DNA from: Permianibacter aggregans
GTDB lineage: Bacteria > Pseudomonadota > Gammaproteobacteria > Enterobacterales > Permianibacteraceae
Assembly (NCBI RefSeq): GCF_009756665.1
Contig: NZ_CP037953.1
Span: 4,092,001 to 4,156,000, forward strand
DNA length: 64,000 nt
Direction of reading: 5' to 3'
Part shown: piece by piece, positions 7,734-17,758 of the stretch
Layout: each line of letters begins with the position of its first letter
Position numbering within the stretch: position 1 is the first letter of the stretch
Position numbers and translations under genes: made by a program
Notes under the pieces: generated by a model
What the model was told of the DNA's origin: nothing
Seen by the model: the letters and a program-made list of their open reading frames with translations, nothing else
Database searches by the model: none

Positions 7734-9089
7734 TTGAGTCATCGCGGCATTACCTTACCGGCGGATTCGCGTCTGACCCGCAACGACTTCGTGTTTGGCG
7801 TCGCGACCTCATCGTTTCAGATCGAGGGTGCCGCCGAGCAGCGCTTGCCTTGCATCTGGGACTCGTTTTGCCGCCAGCCCGGCGCCATCAAGGATGGCTC
7901 CGACGGTCTGGTCGCCTGCGACCACGTCAACCGTTGGCGCGAGGATTTGGAGCTGATTGATTCGCTGGGCGTCGATGCCTACCGTTTCTCGGTGTCCTGG
8001 CCGCGCGTCATCAATGAAGACGGCTCGATTCGCCAGCAGGGAATGGATTTTTATCAGCGCTTGGTCGATGCCTTGCTGGAAAAAGGTCTGCAGCCTTTCG
8101 TCACGCTCTATCACTGGGATTTACCGCAGTATCTGGCGGACAAGGGCGGCTGGCTCAATCGCGACACCGCGTACCGTTTTCAGGATTACGCTGATATGTT
8201 CAGCCGCACTCTCGGCGAGCGCGTGCATTCCTATGCGACGTTGAACGAGCCGTATTGCAGCGCTTATCTAGGCTACGAACTTGGCATTCATGCGCCCGGC
8301 ATGAAAAAGCGCGCGTTCGCTTTGCAAGCCGCGCATCATCTTTTGTTGGCGCATGGTTTGGGCATGCAGGTTTTGCAACAAAACGCGCCGAAGGCGCTGA
8401 ACGGCATTGTCATCAATCTGAGCCCTTGTCACAGCGCCACGGACCGCGCCGAAGATGTGCAGGCAGCGAAAGATGCCGACCAGTATTTCAATCGCTGGTA
8501 TCTCGACCCGGTGCTATCCGGCCGCTATCCGGAGCTAATGCAACGCCTGCCGGCAGAAGACTTGCCAACGATGCAAGACGGCGACCTGAAACAAATCGCA
8601 CAGCCGCTCGATTTTCTTGGCGTGAACTATTACACCCGCGGCGTGTATTATCGCGGCGACAGTGATTATTTCTCCGCCGTCGAGCCGCGCTATGTGCCGT
8701 TGACCGATATGGGCTGGGAGATCTATCCAGAAGGATTGACGGAAATTTTGCTCGATATACATCAGCGCTACCGTTTGCCACCGGTCTACATTACCGAGAA
8801 TGGTGCCGCGCTGCCAGAACAAATCGATAACCAAAAAGTGCTCGACAGCAGCCGCATTGATTACTTCGATCGGCACTTGCATGCGCTGCACGAGGCGATA
8901 GAGAAGGGCGTCGATGTGCGCGGGTATTTTGCCTGGAGCCTGATGGATAATTTTGAATGGGCAGAAGGCTATGAACGCCGTTTCGGTATTGTTCATGTCG
9001 ATTTTGAAACGCAAGCCCGAACCCTGAAATCCAGTGCGCTGGCCTGGCGTCATATGTTGCAGCGGCGGCGCGCCGCCAATCGGCGCTGA
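7734..9089 (+). CDS. GH1 beta-glucosidase
   Basis: A 451-residue family 1 beta-glucosidase. The acid/base Glu172 is in TLNEPYC and the nucleophile Glu355 in YITENG. The typical FGVATSSFQIEG start and the C-terminal WSLMDNFEWAEGY are intact. There is no signal peptide, so it is cytoplasmic and probably hydrolyses imported beta-linked gluco-oligosaccharides to glucose. The start codon is TTG with a strong GGAGG seven to eight bases upstream. It is followed after 18 bases by a sugar symporter gene, which supports uptake and hydrolysis of disaccharides. Confidence 0.94.
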   Translation: MSHRGITLPADSRLTRNDFVFGVATSSFQIEGAAEQRLPCIWDSFCRQPGAIKDGSDGLVACDHVNRWREDLELIDSLGVDAYRFSVSWPRVINEDGSIRQQGMDFYQRLVDALLEKGLQPFVTLYHWDLPQYLADKGGWLNRDTAYRFQDYADMFSRTLGERVHSYATLNEPYCSAYLGYELGIHAPGMKKRAFALQAAHHLLLAHGLGMQVLQQNAPKALNGIVINLSPCHSATDRAEDVQAAKDADQYFNRWYLDPVLSGRYPELMQRLPAEDLPTMQDGDLKQIAQPLDFLGVNYYTRGVYYRGDSDYFSAVEPRYVPLTDMGWEIYPEGLTEILLDIHQRYRLPPVYITENGAALPEQIDNQKVLDSSRIDYFDRHLHALHEAIEKGVDVRGYFAWSLMDNFEWAEGYERRFGIVHVDFETQARTLKSSALAWRHMLQRRRAANRR

Positions 9090-9107
9090 GCACGGAGAGA
9101 GCAGAAT

Positions 9108-10442
9108 ATGTTGAGCGTGCGTGAGAAAATTGCCTATGGCCTTGGTGACACTGCCAGCAACATCGTGTTCCAGTCGGTCATGTTGTTTCTATCGTTTTTT
9201 TACACCGATATTTTTGGTATTTCACCTGCCGTTGTCGGTACTTTGTTTTTGGCGGTGCGCTTGCTCGATGCAGTGACCGACCCGTTGATGGGCGCACTGA
9301 CCGATCGCACCAATACCCGCTACGGCAAATTCCGTCCGTATTTGCTGTGGATGGCGATTCCGTTTGGTGTGATCAGCGTACTGGCATTTACTACGCCAGA
9401 TTTTTCCGAGCAGGGCAAAGTCATTTATGCGCTGCTGACCTATGGTTTGCTGATGCTGGCTTACACCGCGATCAATATTCCCTATTCAGCGCTAGGCGGT
9501 GTGCTGACGGCAGACCCGAAAGAGCGGGTGTCGGTGCAGTCGTATCGCTTTGTGTTTGGCATGCTCGGCGGTTTGCTGGTGACGGCACTGACCTTGCCGC
9601 TGGTGGAGTTTTTCGGCCAGGGCGATAAAGCCAAAGGTTATCAACTGACCATCGCCGCGTTGAGTGCGCTCGGCGTGCTGATGTTTTTTGTTTGCTTTGC
9701 CGGAACGAAAGAGCGGGTGTTTCCGCCTGCATCGCAGCAAAGCAGTTTCGGCAATGATCTGCGTTCTTTGTGGCAGAACGATCAATGGCGAGTGCTGAGC
9801 CTGGCGGCGCTGTTTGTTTTGGTCGGCATTGTCATGCGCAACACACTGGCGATTTACTACGTCAAGGATTATCTCGGCCGCGAAGATTTGATTACCTGGT
9901 TCGTCACGCTTGGCATGATCGGTAATATTCTCGGCTGTGCCGTCGCGCAGCCACTGGTCCGTTACGTCTGCAAAGTCAAAGCCTATATTTTTCTGCAACT
10001 GGCCTCGGCAAGCCTTTGTGTGCTGAGCTTTTTCATTCCGGCCGATCAATTGGTGCTGGCCTTCGCGATTTATATTCTCTGGGGATTTCTGTTGCAGATG
10101 GCGACGCCGCTGCTGTGGTCAAAAATGGCCGATGTCGTCGATTATGGCCAGTGGAAATCCGGTGTGCGCATTACCGGCATGACGTTTTCGTCGGTGGTGT
10201 TCTGTATCAAGATGGGCTTGGCGCTTGGTGGCGCCATTGCCGGTTGGTTACTCGCTGCTTACGGTTATCAGGCCGGTATTGCCCAAACTGCCGCAACGCA
10301 GCAGGGCATATTGTTGTCGTTTACCCTGTTTCCGGCGCTGGCGTTTGTGTTGGTGGCGCTGATCATGAAGCGTTATCGGCTCAATGATGCCCGCTTGGCC
10401 GAGATTCAGCAGAGCTTGAAACCGGCGGTCGCGCCCGGCTGA
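9108..10442 (+). CDS. GPH-family (MelB-type) sugar:cation symporter
   Basis: A 444-residue, 12-helix transporter of the glycoside-pentoside-hexuronide family. The diagnostic loop is DAVTDPLMGALTDRT, with the cation-site Asp residues of MelB-like proteins, followed by YGKFRPYLLW. It probably imports beta-glucosides or short beta-1,3-gluco-oligosaccharides for the GH1 enzyme encoded just upstream, with which it shares an operon (18-base gap). The exact substrate is inferred from context. Confidence 0.9.
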   Translation: MLSVREKIAYGLGDTASNIVFQSVMLFLSFFYTDIFGISPAVVGTLFLAVRLLDAVTDPLMGALTDRTNTRYGKFRPYLLWMAIPFGVISVLAFTTPDFSEQGKVIYALLTYGLLMLAYTAINIPYSALGGVLTADPKERVSVQSYRFVFGMLGGLLVTALTLPLVEFFGQGDKAKGYQLTIAALSALGVLMFFVCFAGTKERVFPPASQQSSFGNDLRSLWQNDQWRVLSLAALFVLVGIVMRNTLAIYYVKDYLGREDLITWFVTLGMIGNILGCAVAQPLVRYVCKVKAYIFLQLASASLCVLSFFIPADQLVLAFAIYILWGFLLQMATPLLWSKMADVVDYGQWKSGVRITGMTFSSVVFCIKMGLALGGAIAGWLLAAYGYQAGIAQTAATQQGILLSFTLFPALAFVLVALIMKRYRLNDARLAEIQQSLKPAVAPG

Positions 10443-10530
10443 GAATATCCTCGCACCTGATGCAATCGGGCTTTCCTGAACGGCTGTGCGTTCGGTATCC
10501 TGTCGGCTGGTTTTCGTTACGCGATTATTC

Positions 10531-11529
10531 ATGGCAACGATCTACGAAGTTTCTGAACGCGCCGGTGTGTCTTTGGCTACCGTTTCACGGGTGATCAACG
10601 GCACCGCCAAAGTCAGCGAAAAAACCCGGCAGCGCGTCATGGCGGCGATGAAGGCCCTGAACTACCGGCCGAACTCCGCCGCGCAATCACTGGCCTCAAA
10701 CTGCTACAACAGCGTCGGCATGCTGGTGTCGGAAGTGCACGGCCCGTTTTTCGGCGAAATGATGAGCGGCGTCGAAACGGTGCTACGCGCTGCCCACAAG
10801 CACGTGATCATCGCGGCTGGCCACAGTGATGAGCAAAGCGAAAAAGAGGCGATCGAGTTTTTGCGCGGCCGCAGTTGTGATGCGCTGATACTGCATGCTG
10901 ATGCCGTCTCCGACCAGTACCTGATTGATTTAGCGAAAGAAGATGATGCGTTCGTCGTCATGAACCGTCATATCGATGCCATCGCTGATCAATGTATCAG
11001 TCTCGATAATCGCCACGGTGGCTACCTGGCCACAAAAGCATTGTTGGAGCAGGGGCATCGCAAGATTGCCTATATCGCCGGCCCGTTGAAGAAAACGGAT
11101 GCCAAGGAGCGCTTGCAAGGGCACAAGAAAGCGCTGCGTGAATTTGACGTGGCCTTTGACGCAGCGCTGATGCGCGAAGGTGACTTCGAAAGCGCCAGTG
11201 GTGCGCAAGCGATGAGTGAATTGCTGAAAGCCGGCAAGAAATTTACTGCGGTGGTTTGCGGCAACGATGAAATGGCCTGCGGCGCGATGAACACGGCGCG
11301 CGATGCTGGTTTGCAGTTGCCGGAAGACTTGTCGATTATCGGCTTCGATAACGTCATCATGTCACGTTACACGTTTCCGCATTTGAGTACGATTGATTAT
11401 CCGATCGGTGAGATGGGCCGTATGGCAGCCAAATGGGTGCTGAAGAATATTTATCAGCAGGATGACATCGACATCATCCATCACTTTGAGCCAAGCCTGA
11501 TTCTGCGCGACTCGGTGAAAGCAAAATAA
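10531..11529 (+). CDS. LacI-family transcriptional regulator of the glucan locus
   Basis: A 332-residue regulator with an N-terminal helix-turn-helix (TIYEVSERAGVSLATVSRVI) and hinge helix (NSAAQSLAS), then a periplasmic-binding-protein-like sugar sensor with the family phrases CGNDEMACGA and IIGFDN. A GTG 45 bases upstream is in frame, but the ATG directly precedes the conserved HTH and is preferred. It is the third gene of the GH1-symporter operon and is the natural candidate to bind the three TGTAAGCGCTTTCA sites. Effector unknown; a beta-glucoside is likely. Confidence 0.9.
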   Translation: MATIYEVSERAGVSLATVSRVINGTAKVSEKTRQRVMAAMKALNYRPNSAAQSLASNCYNSVGMLVSEVHGPFFGEMMSGVETVLRAAHKHVIIAAGHSDEQSEKEAIEFLRGRSCDALILHADAVSDQYLIDLAKEDDAFVVMNRHIDAIADQCISLDNRHGGYLATKALLEQGHRKIAYIAGPLKKTDAKERLQGHKKALREFDVAFDAALMREGDFESASGAQAMSELLKAGKKFTAVVCGNDEMACGAMNTARDAGLQLPEDLSIIGFDNVIMSRYTFPHLSTIDYPIGEMGRMAAKWVLKNIYQQDDIDIIHHFEPSLILRDSVKAK

Positions 11530-11543
11530 TCAGCTTACACGCA

Positions 11544-11575
11544 AAAAAAGGCCTGGTTTTCGCCAGGCCTTTTTT
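11544..11575. terminator. bidirectional rho-independent terminator
   Basis: A perfect GC-rich stem (GGCCTGG/CCAGGCC) is flanked by an A-run on the left and a T-run on the right, with loop TTTTCG. It sits between the convergent LacI and GH81 genes and should stop transcription from both sides. Confidence 0.9.
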
Positions 11576-11585
11576 ACTCGTGCAA

Positions 11586-14489
11586 TCAAGGCGTACCGTT
11601 GTAAATGTACTCGGTCCAACTGGTGTCGTAAGCTCCGCCCGACGGATTACCTATCGTAAAGAAATACTGTATCCGCGTGCCGGCACTCAAACCGGTTACT
11701 GGGTAAAGGTGGTTGCTACCATTCGGTGTCATGCGTAGGTTCAGTTGCGCACCGTTATTGATGCGGTAATGTACATCCGCCCATGGCGCATTGTTAACGT
11801 GGAACTGTACGCCGTTGCTGATTGGCATGATCCCGTATGGTGTCGGTGGAGGATTCGGATCCGGGTCGGGTACGTCACCGGTAACGGTTACTGTTTGCCA
11901 TGGTGTATCGGTGGCTCCGCCCTCAGGATTGCCAATGGTGAAGAAGAATTTGACGACCGCACCGGCGGCAAGTTGATTGACAATCAGCTGATGATCATCG
12001 CCATTTACCTGCATGCGTAAGTTTTGTTGTGCGCCATTGTTAACGATGTAATGAACATCAGCCCACGGCGCATCGTTGACATAAAAGCGCAAACCATTGC
12101 CGATTTGTTCGGCTCCATATGGTGTGCTCGGCGGTGGTGGAGGAGGTGGCGGAGGTGGCGGAGGCGGTGGTGTACTGCCATCACAGCGACCATCGCTGGC
12201 AAATTGCTTGGCCGGCACATTCAAGGTTTTGCCGTCACTGAACTGCACGGCTTTTGTGCTGGTTCCGGCGTTGTAGGCAACATGATTGACTTGGCCATTG
12301 CCGCATTGAAACACCGCGTACAGCGTCGTGTTGGCGGTGATATCAAACCGTGGCCGGCCGAGTTCTGCTAGTGCCGCCAGCCAATGGTAAGTGCCGCTGC
12401 GGGTTTCACCTCGTTCCGGCACAATACTGGCGCTCCATTGTGACAGCGCGCTTGGCGCATCCGCCAATGCCAGATACTTCAAATAGATATCTCGCCAAAT
12501 CGTGCGCGGTGCGTTCGGATTTGGATGCGCATCATATTCCTGGTAGGCCCGATCATAGTTTTGCTGGACGTAATCCGGGCGGGTACCGAGATATAGCGAT
12601 GAACCGGTGATAGGCAGCCAGTTGATGCCATGCACTTGCAGCGGATCATCGGTCCACCATGTGCTGTGCACGTATTTACCGCCCCAGACCATGCTGGTTT
12701 CCAGTGCCGGATACTGTGGGTCAAAAACCAGATCATATAAGTCAAACCAGTAATGATTGATGGCCTGAATTTCAGTCGTGTATAGGTAAATACCGGTATC
12801 GCGCATCGCCTGATTGCCGGTCAGCTCGCCCCAGAGAATCATTGAGGCCCAGGCGTTGATCGATTCCGACGATGACTCCTGATTGTTGCCATCAACGAAA
12901 GGCACGGTGCCGGAAGCCCAGCTATGGCCTTCATAGGCATCAAAGTTTCTTAGAAACGGAAAACGCGAATCGTTGCGATCAAAGTTGGCGAAATCCTTGA
13001 TCAACAACTCCACCATGCCACCCCATTGATCGGCGAGGGCGAAATTGCTGTCGCGAAGCGCCAACTGCGCGGCAGCGTAGACCCAGTAACCATAGTGGAA
13101 ATGGTGGTCATTGAGTTCACCGCTCGAACCAAACTCGTCCTGCCCATTCTGGAAACCAATCAGCGTGCCGTAAGGAGCGTGATAATAAAAATACTCGACT
13201 CCTCCGTATGGATTGGCGCCATCGTTGGAGCGCAACCAACTGGAAAAAACGCCACGCAAGGCATTGTCGAATGTGTTGGCCGCATTGGCACGATCATGAT
13301 GAGTGGCAAGCGTCATCAACTGCGATATTTTGCCGATATCCTTGCCTTGCCAGTAAGTGCCGCCGCCACCAAACTGCTGATCAATCGCCGCCAGATCGGC
13401 GTCGATCATCGATTGCAATTGGCCGTGGTGGGCCGTGTTCTGTAGCGGCGGCAATGTTGGTAATAGACCTGTGAATCGGTATCTGGTCTGGAACTGACTG
13501 CCGGCTTTCAATTTCAGCTCACCGCGCACCGTGGCAAAACTGAATGGCAGCGTGGTGCCGAGTATCGGGTTGTCGTGCCACTGATGCGGATAGAGGCCGA
13601 ATATCGTGCCGGCGCCATTGCCTTGCATTGCTTCGGTGTCGGCGGTGAACGTTGTCGTCACTTCACTTTGCTGCGGATCATATGCCCAATCGACTTTGGT
13701 ATCCGTGACAAAGTGAAAGGCATGCTCGGCTAAGGTTTCGATCGCGGCGTTGCTTTGCTCCGGCAACGCGGCAATGGTGAAAAAGCGTGAATTGGCCGGC
13801 AGCGAAACGTGTAACACCGCGCTCGGATAACCGCTGACTTGACTGCCATTTGGTAAGAACAAGACATACGGTCTTGCGTTGACAGTAAACGCCAGAGTCA
13901 TACCGTCATTACTTTGTTGGAAGTGCTGATGCGTTCCGATTAGGTGAAGTTCAACATTTCCGCCGCCATTGACACGGTAAAAACTGTAGGGACTGCCTTT
14001 GACGATGGTTGCTGCCATCGATTGATTGCCATTTCCGAGAACCAGATCCATCGACCAGTCACCGACTTTCGCGACCCGGGCATCATGTATCGCGAAACCA
14101 AGCGGTTTGACGCGAATGGCGGCCTGATGCTGGTAAACAATGTCGCGATCGCCATCTGGCTGTGGCACGACGACTTTATTCGGTAAGCCGAGTTCCAGTC
14201 CTTCGGCACTGGCGCGATAGACTAGCGGGTGGGCATGCAGCGGTTCTGACCATTGCCGAAAAAATGCCGAGGAATTCCAATCATTGGTGGGTATGGGACC
14301 GGAAAAATTGCTGGTGGTGTATACCGTTTGTGGCGGTAACGGTTCGTTGCCAGCTTTCAGGGTATTGCTGTAACTGCCCAGGCCTACCGCAATATCGGCT
14401 GCTGATGCACTCAGACTAAGCCAAGCGGCTGCGAGCGCGCCGTAAAGCAGTTTTCGCCGCGACGATGCGGCTGCTAAAAACGATGGCAT
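11586..14489 (-). CDS. GH81 endo-beta-1,3-glucanase with two CBM56 domains
   Basis: A 967-residue secreted enzyme. An ATG 63 bases upstream of this start in frame was rejected because the one chosen here has GGAGG at the right distance and opens a clean Arg-Arg-Lys signal peptide. The GH81 domain spans roughly residues 30-760 and contains the conserved NQESSSESINAW active-site segment. A polyproline linker of about 14 Pro joins it to two tandem modules of about 80 residues, each with NAPWADVHY..NNGAQ.NLRM, which I recognise as beta-1,3-glucan-binding CBM56. It should attack long insoluble beta-1,3-glucan outside the cell. A LacI-type operator lies about 420 bases upstream. Confidence 0.92.
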   Translation of the reverse strand: MPSFLAAASSRRKLLYGALAAAWLSLSASAADIAVGLGSYSNTLKAGNEPLPPQTVYTTSNFSGPIPTNDWNSSAFFRQWSEPLHAHPLVYRASAEGLELGLPNKVVVPQPDGDRDIVYQHQAAIRVKPLGFAIHDARVAKVGDWSMDLVLGNGNQSMAATIVKGSPYSFYRVNGGGNVELHLIGTHQHFQQSNDGMTLAFTVNARPYVLFLPNGSQVSGYPSAVLHVSLPANSRFFTIAALPEQSNAAIETLAEHAFHFVTDTKVDWAYDPQQSEVTTTFTADTEAMQGNGAGTIFGLYPHQWHDNPILGTTLPFSFATVRGELKLKAGSQFQTRYRFTGLLPTLPPLQNTAHHGQLQSMIDADLAAIDQQFGGGGTYWQGKDIGKISQLMTLATHHDRANAANTFDNALRGVFSSWLRSNDGANPYGGVEYFYYHAPYGTLIGFQNGQDEFGSSGELNDHHFHYGYWVYAAAQLALRDSNFALADQWGGMVELLIKDFANFDRNDSRFPFLRNFDAYEGHSWASGTVPFVDGNNQESSSESINAWASMILWGELTGNQAMRDTGIYLYTTEIQAINHYWFDLYDLVFDPQYPALETSMVWGGKYVHSTWWTDDPLQVHGINWLPITGSSLYLGTRPDYVQQNYDRAYQEYDAHPNPNAPRTIWRDIYLKYLALADAPSALSQWSASIVPERGETRSGTYHWLAALAELGRPRFDITANTTLYAVFQCGNGQVNHVAYNAGTSTKAVQFSDGKTLNVPAKQFASDGRCDGSTPPPPPPPPPPPPPPSTPYGAEQIGNGLRFYVNDAPWADVHYIVNNGAQQNLRMQVNGDDHQLIVNQLAAGAVVKFFFTIGNPEGGATDTPWQTVTVTGDVPDPDPNPPPTPYGIMPISNGVQFHVNNAPWADVHYRINNGAQLNLRMTPNGSNHLYPVTGLSAGTRIQYFFTIGNPSGGAYDTSWTEYIYNGTP

Positions 14490-15209
14490 ATCAATCCTCC
14501 GTAATAATGTTTTCGTGCGCGTAGCGATCACGAGCGCCAACACGCATCCCAATCTCTTGGCGCTAACAGCAACATCCCTGCATCAAGCGGCCGGAACGAC
14601 TCCGATAAAGGCATGAAAAAGGCGGCCATCACGTTTGCCGTGGCATTCAAGCGAATTCGCCACGACAAGGCGTATGGCCTAACGGGAGCACGATAATGAT
14701 TCGGATGCGCAGACGGGACGGAGCAGATCGCTCCACTCCGTCCACCACACAACACGCATTCTTTCCCCCCGAAAAAAACGCGACCGCTGCGGTTGTCTGG
14801 CAAAACAGCGCGTGCTTCACGTCACGAACAACAAAGCACGCCAATTCACTCGGGATGTGGGAGCTTGCAAGATCCATTTCCCACTGGAGGCACGATAGAA
14901 ATTATCAATGTAAGCGCTTTCAGTCAATGGCTCGTAAACGGTTTTTCTGGAGTTTTTGTGATGCAGTGCGAAAGATTCTCTGCAGCATCTTTTTGATGCT
15001 CTAAAGGGCAAAGAATGAGGGCGTATTTGCGGTGCTTATAGATGCTTTGTGAGCGCGACAACGCTATGGAGCATTGTGTGAAAGAAACCGTAATAGCGCT
15101 GCTTGCTCGCCCAGATGCCAAGTACCTATCTGAAGGTTTTCATCATGCCGCGACCTTGCTTGATCGCGGTGCCTTTTCTTCTCGCGCCAACGGGCGCGTG
15201 CTTAAGTGA
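14490..15209. other. 720-base intergenic region upstream of GH81
   Basis: No convincing gene on either strand; the open frames present are short, without family features or ribosome binding sites. It contains the LacI-type operator at 14909-14922 and must hold the GH81 promoter. A small hairpin (CGCGCC, AACG, GGCGCG) lies at 15183-15198 just past the end of the halogenase-like gene and may mark the 3' end of that transcript, though it lacks a T-run. Confidence 0.6.
14909..14922. promoter_or_regulatory. LacI-family operator upstream of GH81
   Basis: An exact copy of TGTAAGCGCTTTCA, the 14-mer also found at 7594-7607 and (inverted) at 23310-23323. It lies 420 bases upstream of the GH81 start codon, so either the leader is long or the operator acts from a distance. 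The genes to its right converge on it, so GH81 is the only sensible target. Confidence 0.75.
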
Positions 15210-16697
15210 CTATCGGTTGCCGGGGCAGTACTGATTCAAGTATTCCTGATGCGAGGGCAGACGCTCGACGGTTTTATCAATCGATGACCTGATATGCTCC
15301 AGGAATGCCTTCAGTTCACCGTCTGGCATCGTGTTGACGATTGGGTGATATTGCTCTGGCATCACACCTTGGCCAATCATCACTTGCTGCCAGGAATCAT
15401 CAAACAATTCATTGCCATCACGGAAAACCCGGCCAGTTTCCTTGAACAGCTGAATTCGGTGGGCCAATGAATCCGGCACCTTCATCTGCCGGCAGTAATT
15501 CCAGAATGGGCTGTCATCGCGTTCCGTGGCGTGGTAGTGCAGGATGATAAAGTCACGGATATGTTCAACATCAAAATCCGTTTGCTTGTTGTATTCATCT
15601 ATATCCACCTGGCGCACACCATGATGCGGGAACATGCGCAGCAAGCGGACAATCCCTTGTTGAATCAAGTGAATGCTGGTGGATTCCAATGGTTCAAGAA
15701 AACCACTGGCCAGCCCTAGCGCTACGCAGTTTTTATTCCATTGCTTCAACCGACGGCCGGTTTTGAACTTGATCACCCGCGGCTCGGTCAGCACTTTGCC
15801 CTCAATGTTTCTTGCCAACAGTGCTTTCGCTTGCTCGTCACCAAGATACTTGCTGCAGAACACCAGCCCGTTGCCAACGCGATGTTGCAGCGGAATGCGC
15901 CACTGCCAACCCGCATCATGGGCAATGGAGCGAGTAAAGGGCAGAGGAGGAGCAACCGATTCGGTTTGCACCGCCACGGCGCTATCACATGGCAGCCAGT
16001 GCGACCAATCCTCGTAACCGGTGTGCAGCGCTTGCTCAATCAATAAGCCTCGAAAGCCGGTGCAGTCGATAAAAAAGTCGCCCTCTATTGTTCGATCATC
16101 ATTCAAGCTCAGAGAACGAATAAAACCGCTTTCGTTATCGGTATTGACGCGCTGGATCTTTCCTTCAATGCGTTCCACACCAAGCGGTAACGAAAGCTGT
16201 TTCAAAAATTGGGCGTATTGGGTGGCATCCATATGGAACGCATAGTTCAGACCGTTTTTGGGCAGGTGAGCAAATCGATGTGCTTCGGCAGCGCGGCGTT
16301 CCAGGCAGTAGTCACCAAAGTCAGCGCTGAAGCCTTTTTCCAAGCCTTTCAACCAGAAATGCTGAAAGCCGGCTGCCCAGCAATCCTTGCCTGTGACGCC
16401 AAAGGCATGGATATAACGATGGTCCAGTTTGCGCCAGTTTTCGAACTGAATACCGAGTTTGAAGGTGCCTTGCGTGGCCGACATGAATGCCTGCTCATTA
16501 ATGCCAAGCAGTTGATGAAAAAACACCAGCGAGGGAATGGTCGCCTCACCAACACCGACGGTGCCAATTTCATCGGACTCAATCAAGGTTACCGACAGGG
16601 TTTTCCCCAACAGCTTCACGAGTGCGGCGGCGGCCATCCAGCCTGCGGTGCCACCACCGGCAATGACAATTTTCTTGATTGGTGTGGTTGTGGTCAT
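15210..16697 (-). CDS. tryptophan-halogenase-family flavoprotein 1
   Basis: A 495-residue FAD-dependent protein of the tryptophan halogenase family. It has the dinucleotide motif GGGTAGW (14-20), Lys80 in TFKLG (aligning with the catalytic Lys79 of PrnA), the halogenase signature WQWRIP (264-269), and Glu338 in PLESTS (aligning with PrnA Glu346). All catalytic positions of a real flavin-dependent halogenase therefore seem to be present. The context, however, is a TonB receptor/SapC/cupin cassette, where such genes are common and have no proven substrate. It is the last gene of the cassette, 17 bases after the cupin gene. Confidence 0.88.
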   Translation of the reverse strand: MTTTTPIKKIVIAGGGTAGWMAAAALVKLLGKTLSVTLIESDEIGTVGVGEATIPSLVFFHQLLGINEQAFMSATQGTFKLGIQFENWRKLDHRYIHAFGVTGKDCWAAGFQHFWLKGLEKGFSADFGDYCLERRAAEAHRFAHLPKNGLNYAFHMDATQYAQFLKQLSLPLGVERIEGKIQRVNTDNESGFIRSLSLNDDRTIEGDFFIDCTGFRGLLIEQALHTGYEDWSHWLPCDSAVAVQTESVAPPLPFTRSIAHDAGWQWRIPLQHRVGNGLVFCSKYLGDEQAKALLARNIEGKVLTEPRVIKFKTGRRLKQWNKNCVALGLASGFLEPLESTSIHLIQQGIVRLLRMFPHHGVRQVDIDEYNKQTDFDVEHIRDFIILHYHATERDDSPFWNYCRQMKVPDSLAHRIQLFKETGRVFRDGNELFDDSWQQVMIGQGVMPEQYHPIVNTMPDGELKAFLEHIRSSIDKTVERLPSHQEYLNQYCPGNR

Positions 16698-16714
16698 GAT
16701 TGGTGTTATCTCGG

Positions 16715-17758
16715 TTAGCGATTCAGTCGGTTCAGTAGTTGGCTGCGTAATTGTCGTGCGCTGTTGTCATCCAGCGCTTGCAGAACACCGCGAGCCGACT
16801 CAGGAATATGCTGATGCTGAGCACTTTGGTCAGCAAAAACATAATGTTCGAATTGCGCTCTCCATGCATCGCGCTGTGCTGCCGGCAACTCGCGTATCGC
16901 GAGCATGGCATGCAGCAGTGCATTGATCGGTGGCCCCATCCAGGCAGGCGTATTTCGCCACCAATAATTGACCAGCACATTGAACGCATCCAAGCCTTCG
17001 ACGTGATGCCACCACATGCTGGGAATAAATAGCGCATCGCCGGGTGCCAAGGTCGCGGTCATCGCCTGTTCAAGCGCGTACTTGAACTTTGGAAATCGTT
17101 CTTCATCCGGATGGTGAAAATCCACAAGGCTGATGGCTTGACCTGCTGGTGTTAGATCCAGTGGACCAATGTAAAGATTGGCAATCTGTTCCGGCGGGAA
17201 TAGCGTGAAGCGACGCGTGCCGGCGACGACGCATGCCAGATTATCCGGCACATCATAGTGGGCGGCGATTCGGCTTTGGTTGCCGAGCCAGATGCTGGCC
17301 AGCGCTTCCGGCTGGCCAAAGTCCAACGGGTTGTGGGCAAGAAAGCCAGGCAGACAGCGTTCAATCGTCGTTGAACCGACATAAATCCCTGGAGCGTCGG
17401 TATTGCTTGCCTGTTGCAGTTCATCAAGCAGCGAATCCAGTCGCTCTCTGGATTGCGCATAGTTGAAGCCGCTCAAATTCTCGTTATAAAAATAACGACC
17501 TTTCTGACTGGCATCCGCGCGAAATACCGTGACCGTTGAGTCTTGATAGAACTGACGCAAATACGCGCAAGCTTCCGTAACCGATGCACTACGCTGTACC
17601 GCGGGCCAGTGTTTGATCAAGCCTCGCATTACCAATGGCGTGTTGTGTTGTCGCAATAGCTCCGGGATGTGCTCCGGCGATGACGGCCTCAGCTCCGGAA
17701 CGGTTCGCGATATGGCAATCATGTTGCTATTGCTGTTGTTTACGCCGAACCAGCGCAT
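16715..17758 (-). CDS. cupin-8 / JmjC-like Fe(II) 2-oxoglutarate oxygenase-type protein
   Basis: A 347-residue protein of the cupin-8 (FIH/JmjC-like) group. The metal site is readable as HxD in AAHYDVPDN and a distal His in the WWHHVEG region, with a Lys/Thr-rich 2-oxoglutarate strand (TRRFTLFPPEQ) between. Such proteins hydroxylate protein or small-molecule side chains; the substrate here is unknown. The start overlaps the upstream SapC gene by 32 bases. An internal ATG at 17722, 4 bases after the SapC stop, is an alternative, but a GGGGCG sequence favours the longer form. Sits between SapC and halogenase 1. Confidence 0.85.
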   Translation of the reverse strand: MRWFGVNNSNSNMIAISRTVPELRPSSPEHIPELLRQHNTPLVMRGLIKHWPAVQRSASVTEACAYLRQFYQDSTVTVFRADASQKGRYFYNENLSGFNYAQSRERLDSLLDELQQASNTDAPGIYVGSTTIERCLPGFLAHNPLDFGQPEALASIWLGNQSRIAAHYDVPDNLACVVAGTRRFTLFPPEQIANLYIGPLDLTPAGQAISLVDFHHPDEERFPKFKYALEQAMTATLAPGDALFIPSMWWHHVEGLDAFNVLVNYWWRNTPAWMGPPINALLHAMLAIRELPAAQRDAWRAQFEHYVFADQSAQHQHIPESARGVLQALDDNSARQLRSQLLNRLNR

